A stretch of DNA of 64,000 bases from NCBI GenBank assembly GCA_030765065.1, contig CM060989.1:58418001-58482000 (forward strand), written 5' to 3'. Source of the DNA: Deroplatys truncata (Eukaryota > Arthropoda > Insecta > Mantodea > Mantidae). Below the pieces are notes generated by a model, which saw only the letters and a program-made list of their open reading frames with translations, was not told the DNA's origin and made no database searches. Made by a program: the position numbers and the translations under genes. This document shows, one piece after another, positions 45,304 to 58,447 of the stretch. The stretch's first letter is position 1. The number at the start of each line of letters is the position of its first letter.

Positions 45304-46169
45304 TCTGATGTGTTACACTCACATGACTTTCTCTACTCTTGTACAAACTATTTTTACAAACGCTTATTCTCCATATGCTTCATGTTAATCGAGATATCGA
45401 GATATCGAGATGTCAATCTTATTGGTAATTTTCATGTAGATGCAAAGGGAATATGGTAGGTTTTAAGCGATAGTCAAATATTTTAACGCTGGTTGCTATG
45501 TGGCGCATTCCATTCTCTTTGCATGTCCAGGACATAAAAAAATGAATAACGAATATGAGAAAAAGTATAAGTTTTGGAAACTTTAAGGGAATAACAACCA
45601 ATATCTCGAAAACGGTTCACTCAACAAAAAAATGTATATGACATAAATTGTGTATTTTAACGCGATCTACATTTTCTGTGTAGTAAAATTTTGTCTATCT
45701 CTTATGGTTTACCAGTTATGCAAAAGTCGTTCAGAATGAAGAACACTTTTGGAGACATTCCCAGAAAATTCGAGATATACATTTCATTTCTCATGACAAT
45801 ATCTTAAACATATAATATTTTAATCAAAATCGTTAGAGCCATTTTTGAGCAAATTAAAATTTTCGAAAAATGTTCCATGTAAAGGGTAGTCGGGGGTGGG
45901 GGGATTTTCTTGAAAACCTTCGTGCCGCATCTCTGGAAGATACTGAACCTAAATACCAAGTTTGGTGTTTATCCGACTGTTCGTTTCTGAGTTATGCTGT
46001 TCACAGACACACAGCCACACACACACACACACACACGGACATGTTTCCAAAAATGCTTTTTTTGGATTCAGGGGGTCTCAAAACCTGTATTTCCGGTGAA
46101 ATCTCGGTATCGAATTTTTGGGTGGAATACAATACTTCCCCTACTTACTATACGTAGTAGAGAAAGTAA
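45304..46169 (+). repeat. F1 element (inner), complete
   Basis: Ends tctgatgtg and agagaaagtaa. Near 45391 the atcgagat unit, present once or twice elsewhere, is repeated three times. The CA tract is at about 46005-46037. Confidence 0.92.
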
Positions 46170-46779
46170 AAATGAATAACGAATTTGAGAAAAAGTATAA
46201 GTATTGGAAAATTTAAGGGAATAACAAGCAATATCTCGAAAATGATTCACTCAACAAAAGAAATGTATATGACATAAATTGTGTATTTTAACGCGATCTA
46301 CATTTTTTGTGCAGTAACATTTTGTCTATCTCTTATGGTTTACCAGTTATGCAAAAGTCGTTCACAATGAAGAATACTTTTGGAGACATTCCCAGAAAAT
46401 TCGAGACATACATTTCATTTGTCATGAAAATATCTTAAACATATGATATTTTAATCAAAATCGTTAGATCCATTTTTGAGAAAATTAAAATTTTCGAAAA
46501 ATGTTACATGTAAAGGGTAATCTGGGGTGGGGGGATTTTTTTGAAAACTTTCGTGTCGCATCTTCGGAAGATACTGAACCTAAATACCAAGTTTGGTGTT
46601 TATCCGACTGTTCGTTTCTGAGTTATGCTGTTCACAGACACACACATGGACATGTTTCTAAAAATGCTTTTTTTGGATTCAGGAGTCTCAAAACATGTAA
46701 TTCCGGTGAAATCTCGGTATCGAATTTTTGGGTGGAATACAACACTTCCCTTACTTACTATACGTAGCAGAGAAAGTAA
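46170..46779 (+). repeat. F1 element (outer), 3' half
   Basis: It resumes aatgaataacgaatttgag and ends gagaaagtaa, completing the copy begun at 45078. Confidence 0.88.
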
Positions 46780-46784
46780 AAATA

Positions 46785-46950
46785 AGGTGAAGGCAACAAA
46801 CTCCATACATTGCAAGATCTAAAAGAATAGATCAGGAGAGAAATTCACTAAATTTTGGATTTTGAACATTCGAGGGTGAATGAAAATTTCCTGAGAAAAT
46901 AACAGCAATATACTGAGAGAGTACATTTCTAACATCTCTTATAAGACATG
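46785..46950 (+). pseudogene. IS630/Tc-like transposase, extreme C-terminal relic
   Basis: Plus-strand remnants read KVKATNSIH, LQDLKE, stop, IRREIH, RVNENFLRK and QQYTERVHF. This is the same C-terminal block as decayed in the minus-strand relic at 44440-45075 but from another copy in opposite orientation. Only about 50 codons remain. Confidence 0.55.
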
Positions 46951-48106
46951 TGCTTATTATCAATGTAATTGTAGCCGTAACATAAGAAGATGGGGCGGTA
47001 GCAGGGATATTGTTTAGGCGAGTGTCCGAGTTGCGGCGGACGGCGCGCGATCCCTGTGCGATGGCCACGTTGTGAATGAAAAGCTCTGTAGAAGCACTGT
47101 TTCAAGCGGGTAACATCACGGTATGACATGTGTGTAGAGCAGGCTAAAAACAACCAGTTGTTAATTAAATATTTTTATATAGGCAACATGAGTTAATAAG
47201 AAACAATAAAATAACCACTAAATTGGACTTAAACCTTGGAAAATTTAAACCTATCACAGCGAATACTTCAGAAACGGCTATGTTAAAAAAGTTGTTGTTT
47301 GACATTAACTGTAGATATATTTTAAGGAGACCTTAAGTATTTATCTTTAAAAAAAGTTAAGGGTGCTAACTAGTTTTTTGGAACTTTCGACATATGTATA
47401 TTTTATTCGTCCGATATCTTGATAAAATGGTTAGTCATTTGAGTGAGAAAGGATGAGGGAGAGGGAGAGAGAATCTTCGCCTTGCAACCTCTAAAAGTAT
47501 TTCATTTTTATATGTTGAAGCCGTTTGTGGTGCGACAATTTTGAAGTCGTACCCTTTGCTTGAAATTTTGGTGCTGCTATCTCGATGTTGCTTCAGTTTT
47601 AATAAAGGTCTGGTTCGACAGCTGCTTCAGTGGTATAGCTATGAGTTCTTTGTCTCAGGGTATCCGTGAGTGTAATGTGAAAGGATAACACCAGTTTAGT
47701 TAGCTGGTGAATTATTCAAATAATCAGTTTGAAAAGAGTCGCCGTAATTAAAGGTTTACGTTATTTTTAGAAGAATAATTATGCAAAACGTTTGACGTAA
47801 GTCGCAGAAATGATACTCTGAAAGATTCTTCACAATAGCCGCTAAATCTTTCTAACTCAGGCGTGTAACTGGGCGTTAAACAACTTAAAATAAAACAGTA
47901 ATCACAAGAGTCGTTACACGAGTATGTCACATGATTTTAATATGTAAGCAAGTCTGATTTAGAATACACTGTCCTTTCTTAATATAAGCTCCGCCTACCA
48001 ACGCTCTTACAATCGCGGTCCAATCTTAAAACTCTACGAATGCGCATCTGAAACTGCTTCTATGCCATGCGGTGCGTTGCTCGAATTTCAGAATTTCATT
48101 CCCGTT
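46951..48106. other. unassigned sequence with possible very old F1 traces
   Basis: Around 47220-47420 phrases such as cttcagaaacggctatgtt and ttaaggagacctta recall the F1 body, too weakly to call. No gene recognised. Confidence 0.35.
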
Positions 48107-48250
48107 TCTAATGTACACAATTTCTGTCTACGTAACTTTTCAAATATACTGAACACAAGCCTAACTGCATTCTTCATGCTAATGCGTTGGGCACTCGGCT
48201 CTTACTAATGACTTTCCCTAACATGGACCGCTAATGACTTTATTCTCCGG
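48107..48250 (+). repeat. repeat S3 tail, copy 2
   Basis: ttctgtctacgtaacttttc and actaatgactttccctaaca match, in reverse complement, the tail of the SINE-like unit at 51335-51945. Confidence 0.65.
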
Positions 48251-48401
48251 ACAAATCTTTCAACCCAGGCTTATTACATTAAACATTATTTTAATATACT
48301 GAAATTATTTATTGTAATTATTGCTGATTCTTACTATTATTTCTTTATTTAGTTATTTATACTTTCCCGTCAATTACGGTATCAATGTATAATGTATACT
48401 C

Positions 48402-49187
48402 TGAGACAGTATTTTATATCATAACATGCTGTGAATGCCAAAGCGATTGTACTGTAAATTAATATTATTGTATGTACAGGATTTTAGATGTTTGTTACCC
48501 ATAAGTATTGTTAGGAAATAAGTTTACATGGCCTCACTGAAACTGACAATAGAAGTGGGTAACAATAAACCGAGGGGTTTAGTTGTTTATCACTAAGAAG
48601 AGACAAACAAATGACATTAGGATAGCGTGCCTTTTTTTTTTAGAATGGAGGGAATATCTTCCCTAGAGCATATATGTTAGTAGTAGTGATTGGCTGACCA
48701 AAACAGACGCTAAAATGGGCGCGATTTGGTAACCAATAGCAGCTCTATTATAATGTTTAGGCAATTCGAGGTGAAGGAGAATATATTCTCGAGCCATAAG
48801 CAAGTTTCGCACAGTTCTGAAGAATCTCTCACGAGGTGCACGTCGCAGAGTTATTTACAAAAATGTAAAGTACGCGAAGAAATTGGTGCGCGGCAACTAT
48901 AACGACTGTAGTTACATTCGGAAATATCACAGTTTCAGTCAGGCGTGTATGAAGATTAAATATGTGAATTATTAATTAAGTGTGACGGCAATGAAAGTGC
49001 AGAAAGAAATTTTTTTATCAGTGTTATCTTTTAGCAACAACTCCTTTCCGTTTACACACCCTGCTTAGAGACACGTGTTCGACTGAGTTATAATAGCTAG
49101 CCGGAGGACAAAGAACCCCAAATTTAAAATAATAAAACAAGAGGCGCTCAACAAATAAGATAACACTAGCCATTGAGAACTGCAACA
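48402..49187 (+). mobile_element. solo LTR, family LB, copy 2
   Basis: TGAGACAGTATT at 48402 to aactgcaaca at 49187 with the 4-bp duplication ACTC (48398-48401, 49188-49191). Clearly homologous to 41704-42476, but it lacks most of the 36-bp tandem units, retaining about one. Confidence 0.9.
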
Positions 49188-49191
49188 ACTC

Positions 49192-49845
49192 GTATTTATC
49201 TTAAAGGGTTAACTCTTGTGTTTTTAATAATTCCGAAGTTTTTGTTTACAAGTATGTGAAGTATGGTATTGTTTGAATTAAAAACACTCGACTCATGTAC
49301 CCCATAGAACGTTTTATGCAGAACCATAAAAATCTGCAGGCATATTCAGTACAGAAGAACAGTGACACTTTTATGATCCCGCGTGTTTCGATGGTCGAAA
49401 CGAAATTGCGAATCTCCTTCGACTGAGAATAGTGAATATAAACAGACTATTTTATTTTCTGCGTATATTTCTTCGGGAGTCATAAAAACAGAATGGTGTT
49501 GGGCGACAAGGAGGATTTGATGTGGAAATGCTAATAGAATAAGCAGCCGGATTGCTTTTTCCGAGATTCGTTCGTGGAGAGGTTTGCGGCTGTGCTTTTG
49601 TTGGATTACCATGCTTCCCTCGACTTAACTTCAAAGGCTTTGACTCCGCGATATCGTAACATCGCAAGCGTAAAACGCGTGGTTTCTCCAAATGTTATAT
49701 TACATTCATCTGTTATTAATGGAGAATACAGCAACAGGTATACCTCTACAAGCTTCAAGAGCTAAATGGCTGCTGCGACTTTATTCATCTACCGTTTTTA
49801 AAAGTAATAATATTAATTTTTTAGAATAAACCATGAATAAAAAAA
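49192..49845. other. unassigned sequence
   Basis: Short overlapping open frames at 49346-49765 on both strands, with no family resemblance. Confidence 0.4.
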
Positions 49846-50616
49846 TCTGATGTGCTACACTCACATGACTTCCTCTACTCTTGTACAAACTATTTTTTAC
49901 AAACGCTCCATATACTTCATGTTAATGGAGATATCGAGATGTAAATCTTATTGCTAATTTTCTTGTATATGCAAGGGGAATTGGTAGGCTTTAAGAGATA
50001 GTCAAATATTTTAAGCGCTGGTTGCTATGTGGAGTATTCCATTCTCTTTGCATTGTTAAGTATTGGAAAATTTATGGGAATAACAAGCAATATCTCGAAA
50101 ATGGTTCACCCAACAACAAAAAATGTATATGACATAAATTGTGTATTTTAACGCGATCTACATTTTTTGTGTAGAAAAATTTTGTCTATCTCTTATGGTT
50201 TACCAGTTATGCAAAAGTCGTTCACAATGAAGAATACTTTTGGAGACATTCCCAGAAAATTCGAGATATACATTTCATTTGTCATACAAATATCTTAAAC
50301 ATATGATATTTTAATCAAAATCGTTAGAGCCATTTTTGAGAAAATTAAAATTTTCGAAAAATGCTCTATGTAAAGGGTAATCTGGGGTGGGGAGATTTTC
50401 TTGAAAACCTTCGTGTCGCATCTCTGGAAGATACTGAACCTAAATACCAAGTTTGGTGTTTATCCGACTGTTTGTTTCTGAGATAGGTTTCCAAAAATGT
50501 TTTTTTTTTTGGATTCAGGGAGTCTCATAACATGTATTTCCGGTGAAATCTCGGTATCGAATTTTTGGGTGGAATACAATACTTCCCCTTCTTACTATAC
50601 GTAGTAGAGAAAGTAA
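49846..50616 (+). repeat. F1 element without microsatellite
   Basis: tctgatgtgctacactcac to gtagagaaagtaa. The segment containing gttcacagacac is deleted, so no CA run is left (ctgagataggtttccaaaaa near 50478). A second deletion removes part of the body near 50055. Confidence 0.88.
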
Positions 50617-51334
50617 AAAGATGAAATATTGTTACATGCTGGGTAGATGGCTTAAAAGTTCACAAGAAAATTAAATTAATTTTGAGTACCCAGCACGTAC
50701 ATTGAGGGGGTGTATACTTACTTGGCTACGGAGGACCGAAACTTGGTGTGGAGGTTAAGAGGAAGGCGTGGGTTTTTACTGCACAAAATCGATAACACAT
50801 TCCTAGATTTATTTCCCAATCGTTTGAGATTCCTACATTATTAAAAATGGAAGGTGGGAGGGGATGTCCACCGATCCAAAGCCCGGCTTACACACGCGGT
50901 CCGTTCCTTACGAAATCCTAACTGGGAAAGACGCTATCCCCCACCACTCGTGGCTAGCAAAGCTACCAGCCAAGAGTGACGTAAACAACAGTGTGTCTGG
51001 TAATGACAATGTAGAACAATAATGTAACCCCTCAAATTATTAATACGCCACAATATGATAATTTTAGCTTGGAGGTCGAAGTGTCGCTTGGACGTGGCTC
51101 TTCAGACACTCCTGTTTCTCATTCCTCCTGCAAATAGAGGCCGGCCCGGCCCGATTGTCTAATTTTATTTTAAATAAAATAATGTTACAGTTAATGTAAA
51201 AGTAAATATTACGGAAGGGCTCCCGAAACCGGGCAGAGGCACAGCAAGTAGGCCGCAATAGACCGTTTTGCTTCTAGCGTGACCCCTGTATATTAAATAA
51301 TGTTTAATGTAATAAGATTAAGTTGAAAGATGTC
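50617..51334. other. unassigned sequence
   Basis: No gene or repeat recognised. GC content is somewhat higher than average after 50860. Confidence 0.4.
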
Positions 51335-51945
51335 ATTAGCGAGCCATGTTAGGGAAAGTCATTAGTAAAAGCCGAGGACTCAACGCATTATCATGAAGAT
51401 TCCTGGAATGCAGTTAGGATTGTGCTCAGCACATTTGAAAAGTCACGTAGACAGGAATTCTGTAAATTATAAACGGGAGGGAAGAGACTCCAAGGGCGAG
51501 CAAATCTGGATTGCGACGGGCACAAACACAGACGGGATCTCTAACGTTTCCAGATAGAACACATCCGAGGACGCCAGACCACACCTCCGGCAGTCCCACC
51601 CTGATGGAACCCATTGCGGAGGAGGGCCCATGCTGGGCATTCCCGACCGAAGCTAGGAAGGAAACTTCTACAAAGTGCACATCTACCGCCCAGACGCAAG
51701 CCGCCGAATAACGTCGCCTGGTCCTAAAATCTTGAAACAGATGACAGTGAAGGAGATGATGGATGGAGGAAATGAAGGACATGAAAGTCGTGATAGAAGA
51801 GGAACCACCGCAGCATCCGCCTGTCAACCCCAAGAACCACCAAAAACCCATAAGTCAGAGCGTTGCCGCGGATCGAACCCGAGACTTCCCGAATGCGAAT
51901 CGCATACGCTACCGCGGCGCCATTCCAATGGAGTGGGGTGGTGCC
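51335..51945 (-). repeat. tRNA-headed repeat S3
   Basis: On the minus strand the head has an A-box-like cgcggtagcgtatgcg and B box gggttcgatccgcgg near 51870-51885. A GC-rich body follows, and a tail (cctgtctacgtgacttttc, actttccctaacatggc) shared with 48107-48250. Long open frames over the body on both strands are not protein-like. Confidence 0.55.
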
Positions 51946-52727
51946 ATTATTTTACAGTTATTACTATTATTATTATTAGCAGCTCTCGAGGCGTTTTTGC
52001 CTATGATGTGAAGAGATGCGGGTTCGATTTCCGGTACCGGCATGAGAATTTTTTCCTCTGCTGGCCCAGCCTGGTAAGATGTACTCACGTTATGCAGTAA
52101 GCGACTTTATTGACCACATGCCGCCGCTATTACTGCACTCTGTCCGAAATGTCCGGAGTGTGGGTGATCGAAGGGAGGCGGAGTTTGCAGCTCCCGTGCT
52201 GTTGTAATCGGCCAACGCGAGTATTTATTTATTATAGTTATAGTGCCTAATAGTCTACTGAATGTGCCATAGTTGGCTATTCAGGGCAACTCAACTTCTT
52301 AGACAAAAAAAAAAAGTCATAAATTAACCTTTCTCGTCTATATTTTCTCTTTATATACTGAAGCTTTGGTTTTTTTTCCTCCTAATAATGGCACCAATTA
52401 TTTTGATTAAAATGTATAGGTTTAATAAAATAAATTGCCTTTTCTTTCGCCCTTATTTTAAGGCCCGAGGCCGACAAACATTTTTCAAATTAAGCCACAA
52501 CCCGGCCTGCGGAACGGCCGGACCCGTGCAGACCTCTACCTGGCAACCACGTCATCGGTATTATCATCCCCACAATCAATTATCATTACACAAACCGAAA
52601 GTGTATTACAATGCTGTCCTCAGTCTCCTTCGTGGAAAACTAACATGCCCATCAAAAATATAATTTTTACGTATAATTTATAAATTTATAAAAACGAGCA
52701 TTGAGACAACTGGTTAAAGGCTAATTT
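51946..52727. other. unassigned sequence with one tRNA-like B box
   Basis: gcgggttcgatttccggtac at 52018-52037 looks like a B box of another SINE remnant. The rest is AT-rich and unassigned. Confidence 0.4.
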
Positions 52728-53145
52728 TTACCCTCTCCACCACGTACCTAGTAGGTAGGGAAGCTATTACATTCTACCCAAAAACTGTACTTCGAGGTTT
52801 AACCGGAAATATATATTGGGGGCCCCATGAATCCAAAAAGAGCATTTTTTTTAAAAAAAAAAGTCCGTATGTATGTAAACAGCATAACTCAAAAACGAAA
52901 AGCCGGTTAAACACAAAACTTGTTTAAGTTTTTTGTCTTCCAAGAATGGGAAACTAACCTTTACACCGAAAAGCTTTTCGTTGTCTTTTTAGTTCCTCAA
53001 AAAGGCAAAGATTCATGTTTCCAAAAATGCTTTTTTTTTTTTTTTTTTTTTTTGGGATTCAGGGGGTCTCAAAAAGCATGTATTTCCGGTGAATCTCGGT
53101 ATCGAATTTTTGGGTGGAATACAATACTTTCCCTACTTAAAAAAC
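52728..53145. repeat. two F1 3' ends facing outward around a poly-T
   Basis: 52728-52960 is a diverged minus-strand F1 3' part beginning ttaccctctccaccacgtac. From about 53015 a plus-strand 3' part runs to gggtggaatacaatac at 53133, with a run of about 22 T at 53031-53052. The two halves form an imperfect inverted pair. Confidence 0.65.
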
Positions 53146-53728
53146 CATTCAGCTGATCTGAGAATAAATATACATGATTAACTCGCTTACTAATATAGTA
53201 CAACAATTGCACATGAAAGGATCGGCAAACCACGAGTTATGTAATTATTTGTAACCTTTAAACTGGGACTTCTACTCAAACCCTCCAAAAATTCCATTAC
53301 TGTCCTGCCATCATTTTTCTTTTCCCTTCAGCGCCCTTCGCGTTGCCTTTAACTTTCAATTCCCGCTTACTCTTCATCCAATTACAATCCGCTCGCGTCC
53401 AAGAAGTCAAGTCAAACTTTATCCAATTGTGACCAGTGAATCTCATGGGGAACAGGCGGCCCTGAAGTCGAGGCTGGCTGCAGCATGTCGTTTCATTAGG
53501 TCTGGGACTGTCTTCTGTATTCATTTTGTGAATACGCTTACGAAAACAACGTGTTTCAATCAACAAAACCTATTATTGCTGATGCTCTACTAATTTTCTT
53601 TTATAAAAATAATGAAACGGTTTCCGATATCTGAAACGAAGCACTTCGGCGCTGTATCATATTCAATACATGAAACAATTTGCTGTATTACTAGACGGAA
53701 ATCAAATTCTGCCTTTCCTGTTGTTTAT
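53146..53728. other. unassigned sequence
   Basis: Includes a reading frame at 53297-53566 on the minus strand without family resemblance. Confidence 0.4.
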
Positions 53729-53730
53729 TA

Positions 53731-55018
53731 CGAGGGGCACTATTTATATTATGAGCCTAATAATTATAACAAAGTAATTTCTGAATGAAAACTGCTTTAT
53801 TGTTTTTCAAAGTATTCTCCTTTATGATCAATACACTTTTGCATCCGTTAGAACCATATGTCAATGCATTTATTCCAGTCTTCTTGAGACACCTCCAAAA
53901 CATGGTTTTTGAAGGCATCAAGGGCTTCTTCTGCCAATGAAGATAGTTGTCCTCGCAATTTATTCTTGATGTTCGGGGAAAAAAAAAGAAGTCATTGGGT
54001 GCCAAATCAGGACTGTATGGCGGATGACCCATCAATTCAATTTTTGAGCCTTCAAATACTCTTATTAGACGAGATGTGTATGCGCTCGCATTGTCTTGAT
54101 GAAGAACGATCCTACGGTTCTAGTTGTTTTTTTTTACTTCACCGAAGACTTCCCGCAAACAAATGGTTGTGTACATTCGGCATTGACCGTTTTACGTTCC
54201 TCTAAAGGCACTATTGCCACATGGCCAGTTTTGCTATAAAAGCAGGCACCGTTTGCTTCGAAGTGCTCCGAGTGCGAACAACTTTTGTTGGATTTGCTTC
54301 ATCTTGAAACACCCATACAGTTGACTGCTGTTTACGTTCCGGCTCAAACGCGTAGATCCATGATTCGTCACCTGTTACAATCTTATATACGTCTTTTGAG
54401 GCACCGCCATTGTATTTATTGAGCATTTTTGTACACCAATCGACACGAGCATCTTTTTGAGATTGCGTCAAATTATGTGGGATCCAACGAGGCAAACCTT
54501 TTTCACAGCTAATTAATCATGCAATATTTTATATATGCTGGTGGAACTAATGCCCAGGGTTGCCTCAATCTCACAATATGTCACATGACGACCTTTTATT
54601 ATTAGTTTTTGCACAGCATCAATGTTTTCTGGCACAACAACTGATTTTGGACGACCTTCACGAACTTCATCATTGAGCGAACGGCGGCCACGATTAAATT
54701 CGTTATACCAGCGTTTTACAGTGGCAAAGGATGGAGCTTCGTCGCCAAATGTGGAAGTTAGTTGATCGATGCACTCTTGTCTTGATAATCCACGTCGTAA
54801 GTCGTAATAAATCATTGCACGAACATTTTCACGAGTTAATTCCATGTTTTTGTTGACATACAATTTTCAAGTTAGTGTAAACAAACCAAATGACGCTCTA
54901 TTGACAAAATGTTTGAAGTAGATTATAGTCAAAGATGTCAAACTTTCCATTGGAAACGTCATATGGCACCTACAGCATTCAGAGTTTCCAAGGCTCAAAA
55001 TATAAATAGTGCCCCTCG
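53731..55018 (-). mobile_element. mariner transposon, both ends present (1288 bp)
   Basis: Left end cgaggggcactatttatatt (53731-53750) continues to 53758. The right end (54991-55018) is its reverse complement with a single mismatch over 28 bp. TA lies at 53729-53730 and 55019-55020. Size, ends and TA target are those of a canonical mariner. It carries one transposase gene on the minus strand. Confidence 0.95.
53757..54863 (-). pseudogene. mariner transposase (DD34D), frameshifted
   Basis: From ATG near 54845 (MELTRENVRAMIYYDLRRGL) the first 110 codons are open: two HTH motifs with the linker VREGRPKSVVVPENIDAVQK. Near 54510 there is a break, then PRWIPHNLTQSQKDARVDWC and VTGDESWIYAFEPERKQQST with the first Asp. 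The frame shifts again at about 54200. HQDNAS carries the second Asp at 54093-54095 and YSPDLAPNDF the third near 54000. A run of extra T residues (FFFFP) precedes a degraded C-terminus ending near 53780. The order and spacing match mariner enzymes of about 345 residues. Breaks are few, so the copy is recent. Confidence 0.9.
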
Positions 55019-55491
55019 TATTAAAATTGGAAGTGTCCTGAATATATATATATATATATATATATTTACACATTTAAAGCAATGGCATTTCTCCTTTCAA
55101 AATCGCGATTAATACTGCACTACAATGATTAAAAATATATAATAATATTAATAATAATATCACTCAAAATTTCTTTAGTCACAGCAAAACGAATACCTTA
55201 TTGATGATAGGCCTAATAATATGAATCATTCTAACACAGGGTCATCATGAGTACGTTATGTACTAGTCGGTCAGGATATGAGTGCGCTCGATAGAAAGAG
55301 GGACTGAACAAGTGGACGGTGCATCGGAAGTGCAGTCAGGTAAAGAGAACGTCCACAGTTACGAGTTGCATTTACTAGTGGGGTGAGGCCTGCAAATGTA
55401 CAGTGCCATTTAAAAAACCTGAGTCCCCTGACATTGTGCTATATTTTTCGTATTACTGTATAATATATGTACTGGCTTCAGAATACACTTT
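55019..55491. other. unassigned sequence with (AT)n microsatellite
   Basis: (AT)n at 55041-55063 follows the mariner right end. Nothing else is recognised. Confidence 0.5.
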
Positions 55492-56363
55492 TTACTTTCT
55501 CTACTACGTACAGTAAGTAGGGGAAGTATTGTATTCCACCCAAAAATTTGATACCGAGATTTCACCGGAAATACATGTTTTGAGACACCCTGAATCCAAA
55601 AAAAAGCATTTTTGGAAACATGTCCGTGTCTGTGTGTGTCTGTGAACAGCATAACTCAGAAACGAACAGTCGGATAAACACCAAACTTGCTATTTAGGTT
55701 CAGTATCTTCCAGAGATGCGACACGAAGGTTTTCAAGAAAATCCCCCCACCCCAGATTACCCTTTACATGGAACATTTTTCGAAAATTTTAATTTTCTCA
55801 AAAATGGTTCTAACGATTTTAATTAAAATATCATATGTTTAAGATGTTTTCATGACAAATAAAATGTATAACTTGAATTTTGTGGGAATGTCTCCAAAAG
55901 TATTCTCCATTGTGAACGACTTTTGCATAACTGGTAAACCATAAGAGATAGACAAAATTTTACTACACAAAAAATGTAGATCGCGTTAAAATACACAATT
56001 TATGTCATATACATTTTTTGTTGAGTGAACCATTTTCGAGATATTGCTTGTTATTCCCTTAAATTTTTCAATACTTATTTTCTAAAATTGGAATTCGTTA
56101 TTCATTTTTTGTCTTGGATATGCAAAGAGTTATAATCTGTGGCAAAGGGAATGGTGCTGCACCTAGCAACCAGCTATTAAGAGATATGTGTGTGCTTAAA
56201 GGCTATTGTATTTCTATATTCCCCTTACACCTACAAGAAAATTAGCAATAAGATAGAGTCTGCAAATGTTTATCTCGATTAACATGAAGTAGATGGAGAA
56301 TAAGCGTTTGTAAAAATAGTTTGTACAAGAGTAGAGAAAGTCATGTGAGTGTAACACATCAGA
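55492..56363 (-). repeat. F1 element, complete (variant subfamily)
   Basis: ttactttctctactacgta to gtgtaacacatcaga. It carries aatggtgctgcacctagcaa, the mark of the variant subfamily. Confidence 0.9.
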
Positions 56364-56721
56364 TTTTTTAAAATTAGAATACTTGAATAATTCTAATATT
56401 TTATCAGGCCTTTCATATTCAAATCATACACGTTTCACTGCATAACTCTTTCGGTGTAAGCCTTCAGTTGTTAATTGACTTGGTTAGTATTACCACGCTT
56501 AACTAAACGATCACTACTTCGCAGATACTAGCGCTTTTGAACTTGATACTACTTTTGAACAGCTGACAATGATTACTTTTATTTTCGCTTAAGCATTTCT
56601 ATAATTCACTATAGTCGAAATAATATATATATGCAGTGCACATGCTTTAAGTCCTTTGCAGAAATTCGGAAGTGAAATTATTTCCTGTTATACAAAATGC
56701 ACTTCGCCTCCATCGAGTGTA
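56364..56721. other. AT-rich spacer
   Basis: Nothing recognised between two F1 copies in the same orientation. Confidence 0.4.
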
Positions 56722-57696
56722 TTACTTTCTCTACTACGTATAGTAAGTAAGGGAAGTATTGTATTCCACCCAAAATTTCGATACCGAGATTTCACTGGAA
56801 ATATATGTTTTGAGACTCCCTGAATCCAAAAAAAAAAGCATTTTTGGAAACATGTCCATTTCTGTGTCTGTGTGTGTCTGTAAACAGCATAAATCAGAAA
56901 CGAACAGTCAGATAAACACCAAACTTGGTTTTTAGGTTCACTATCTTCCGGAGATGCAACACGAAGGTTTTCAAGAAAATCCCCCCACCCCAGATTACCC
57001 TTTACATGGAACATTTGTCGAAAATTTTAATTTTCTCACAAATGGCTCTAACGGTTTTCATTAAAATATCATATATTTAAGATCTCTTCATGACAAATAA
57101 AATGTATATCTTGAATGTTCTGGGAATGACTCCAAAAGTATTCTACATTGTGAACGTTTTTTGCATAACTGGTAAAGCATAAGAGAAAAACAAAATTTTA
57201 CTACACAAGAAATTTATATCGCGTTAAAATACACAATTTATGTCATATACATTTTTTTTTGTTGAGTGAATCATTTTCGAGATATTGCTTGTTATTCCCT
57301 TAAATTTTTCAATACTTATTTTCTCAAATGGGAATTCGTTATTCATATTTTTGTCTTGGATATGCAAAGAGTATTAATCTGTGGCAAAGAGAATGGTGCT
57401 GCACCTAGCAACCAGCTATTAAAGCTATTAAAGCTATTAAAAGATATGTCTATGCTTAAAGCTACTGTATTTCTATATTGCCCTTGGAAATACAAAACAA
57501 GGGAAACATAGTACGCCTTAAGCGATAGTCAAATATTTTTTGAACTGGTCGCTGTGTAAAATGTAATTCTCTTTGCATGTCAAAAGATCGTTTCTGCAAA
57601 TGTATATCTCGATTAATATGAAATAGATGGAACATAAGAGTTTGTAAAATAGTTTGTACAAGAGTAGAGAAAGTCATATGAGTGTAACACGTCAGA
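56722..57696 (-). repeat. F1 element, complete (variant subfamily, long)
   Basis: ttactttctctactacgta to gtgtaacacgtcaga. The segment agctattaa is repeated three times near 57414-57440, and the copy keeps an additional block (gtacgccttaagcgatagtc) lost from shorter ones. Confidence 0.9.
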
Positions 57697-58433
57697 TTTT
57701 TTTATTCTTTCCAGAACTTGTTTTAATGATGCTCAGATTGGTCTATAGCACAAAGGGCAGGCAGATTACCCAGGGAAGCAATATCTCTGACGTCAGCTTT
57801 CTGAAATTTACCATACACAGCCATACATGAAAATAAATTACCCCCGCCTTTACATCAACGCGTGAATAAATCCCAAAAGAAGACGGGCAGCAGCTCATAA
57901 TAAATGATGGTGGCCCAGATCAAATGTTTGCACAACTTCTGCTCGCTATATCCCAATGCTCAGATTAAATAAATGATGGAAAGGGTTTGTTGCTGTGCAG
58001 GATCAGGCCTGAATGGCACAGCGGCTGTGATCGTTCTATTGTCATTTATGTTAATGTTCCAACTCGCGTTTTGATGGATAGTGTAATGTACTTTGTATGG
58101 TGTGCAGCCGCAAAACTCTTTTATCTCGGCCATCTAAATAAATAAAATAATCTATGAGATGCATACACAGAATAACGAGGAGACACATACACAACAAACA
58201 GTTTGAAAAATAGACTTGCAGAAGAAAAACAAAAGCTCCAATAAAGCGCTCAATAAAGCTGGCCTGAATACACACCTAAAGAGTTTTTTAAACAACGCTT
58301 TATACTGAGGTATCATTTTTATCACTTAAATGATATCAGTCTCATTATGTAATATTAAATAAAATAACAACCCGTTTTAAAGCAATATATGTATGTAAGA
58401 ATGTATAAAGTGTATATTACAGTCACTGTATTA
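57697..58433. other. unassigned sequence
   Basis: No gene or repeat recognised. Short open frames only. Confidence 0.4.
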
Positions 58434-58447
58434 TGTTAATTTTATTA

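Noticed and set aside
51426..51851. 141-codon open frame on the minus strand, and the overlapping 141-codon frame 51675-52100 on the plus strand
   Set aside because: Both lie over the tRNA-headed repeat S3 and its flank. Its tail is a dispersed repeat, and neither frame resembles a protein.
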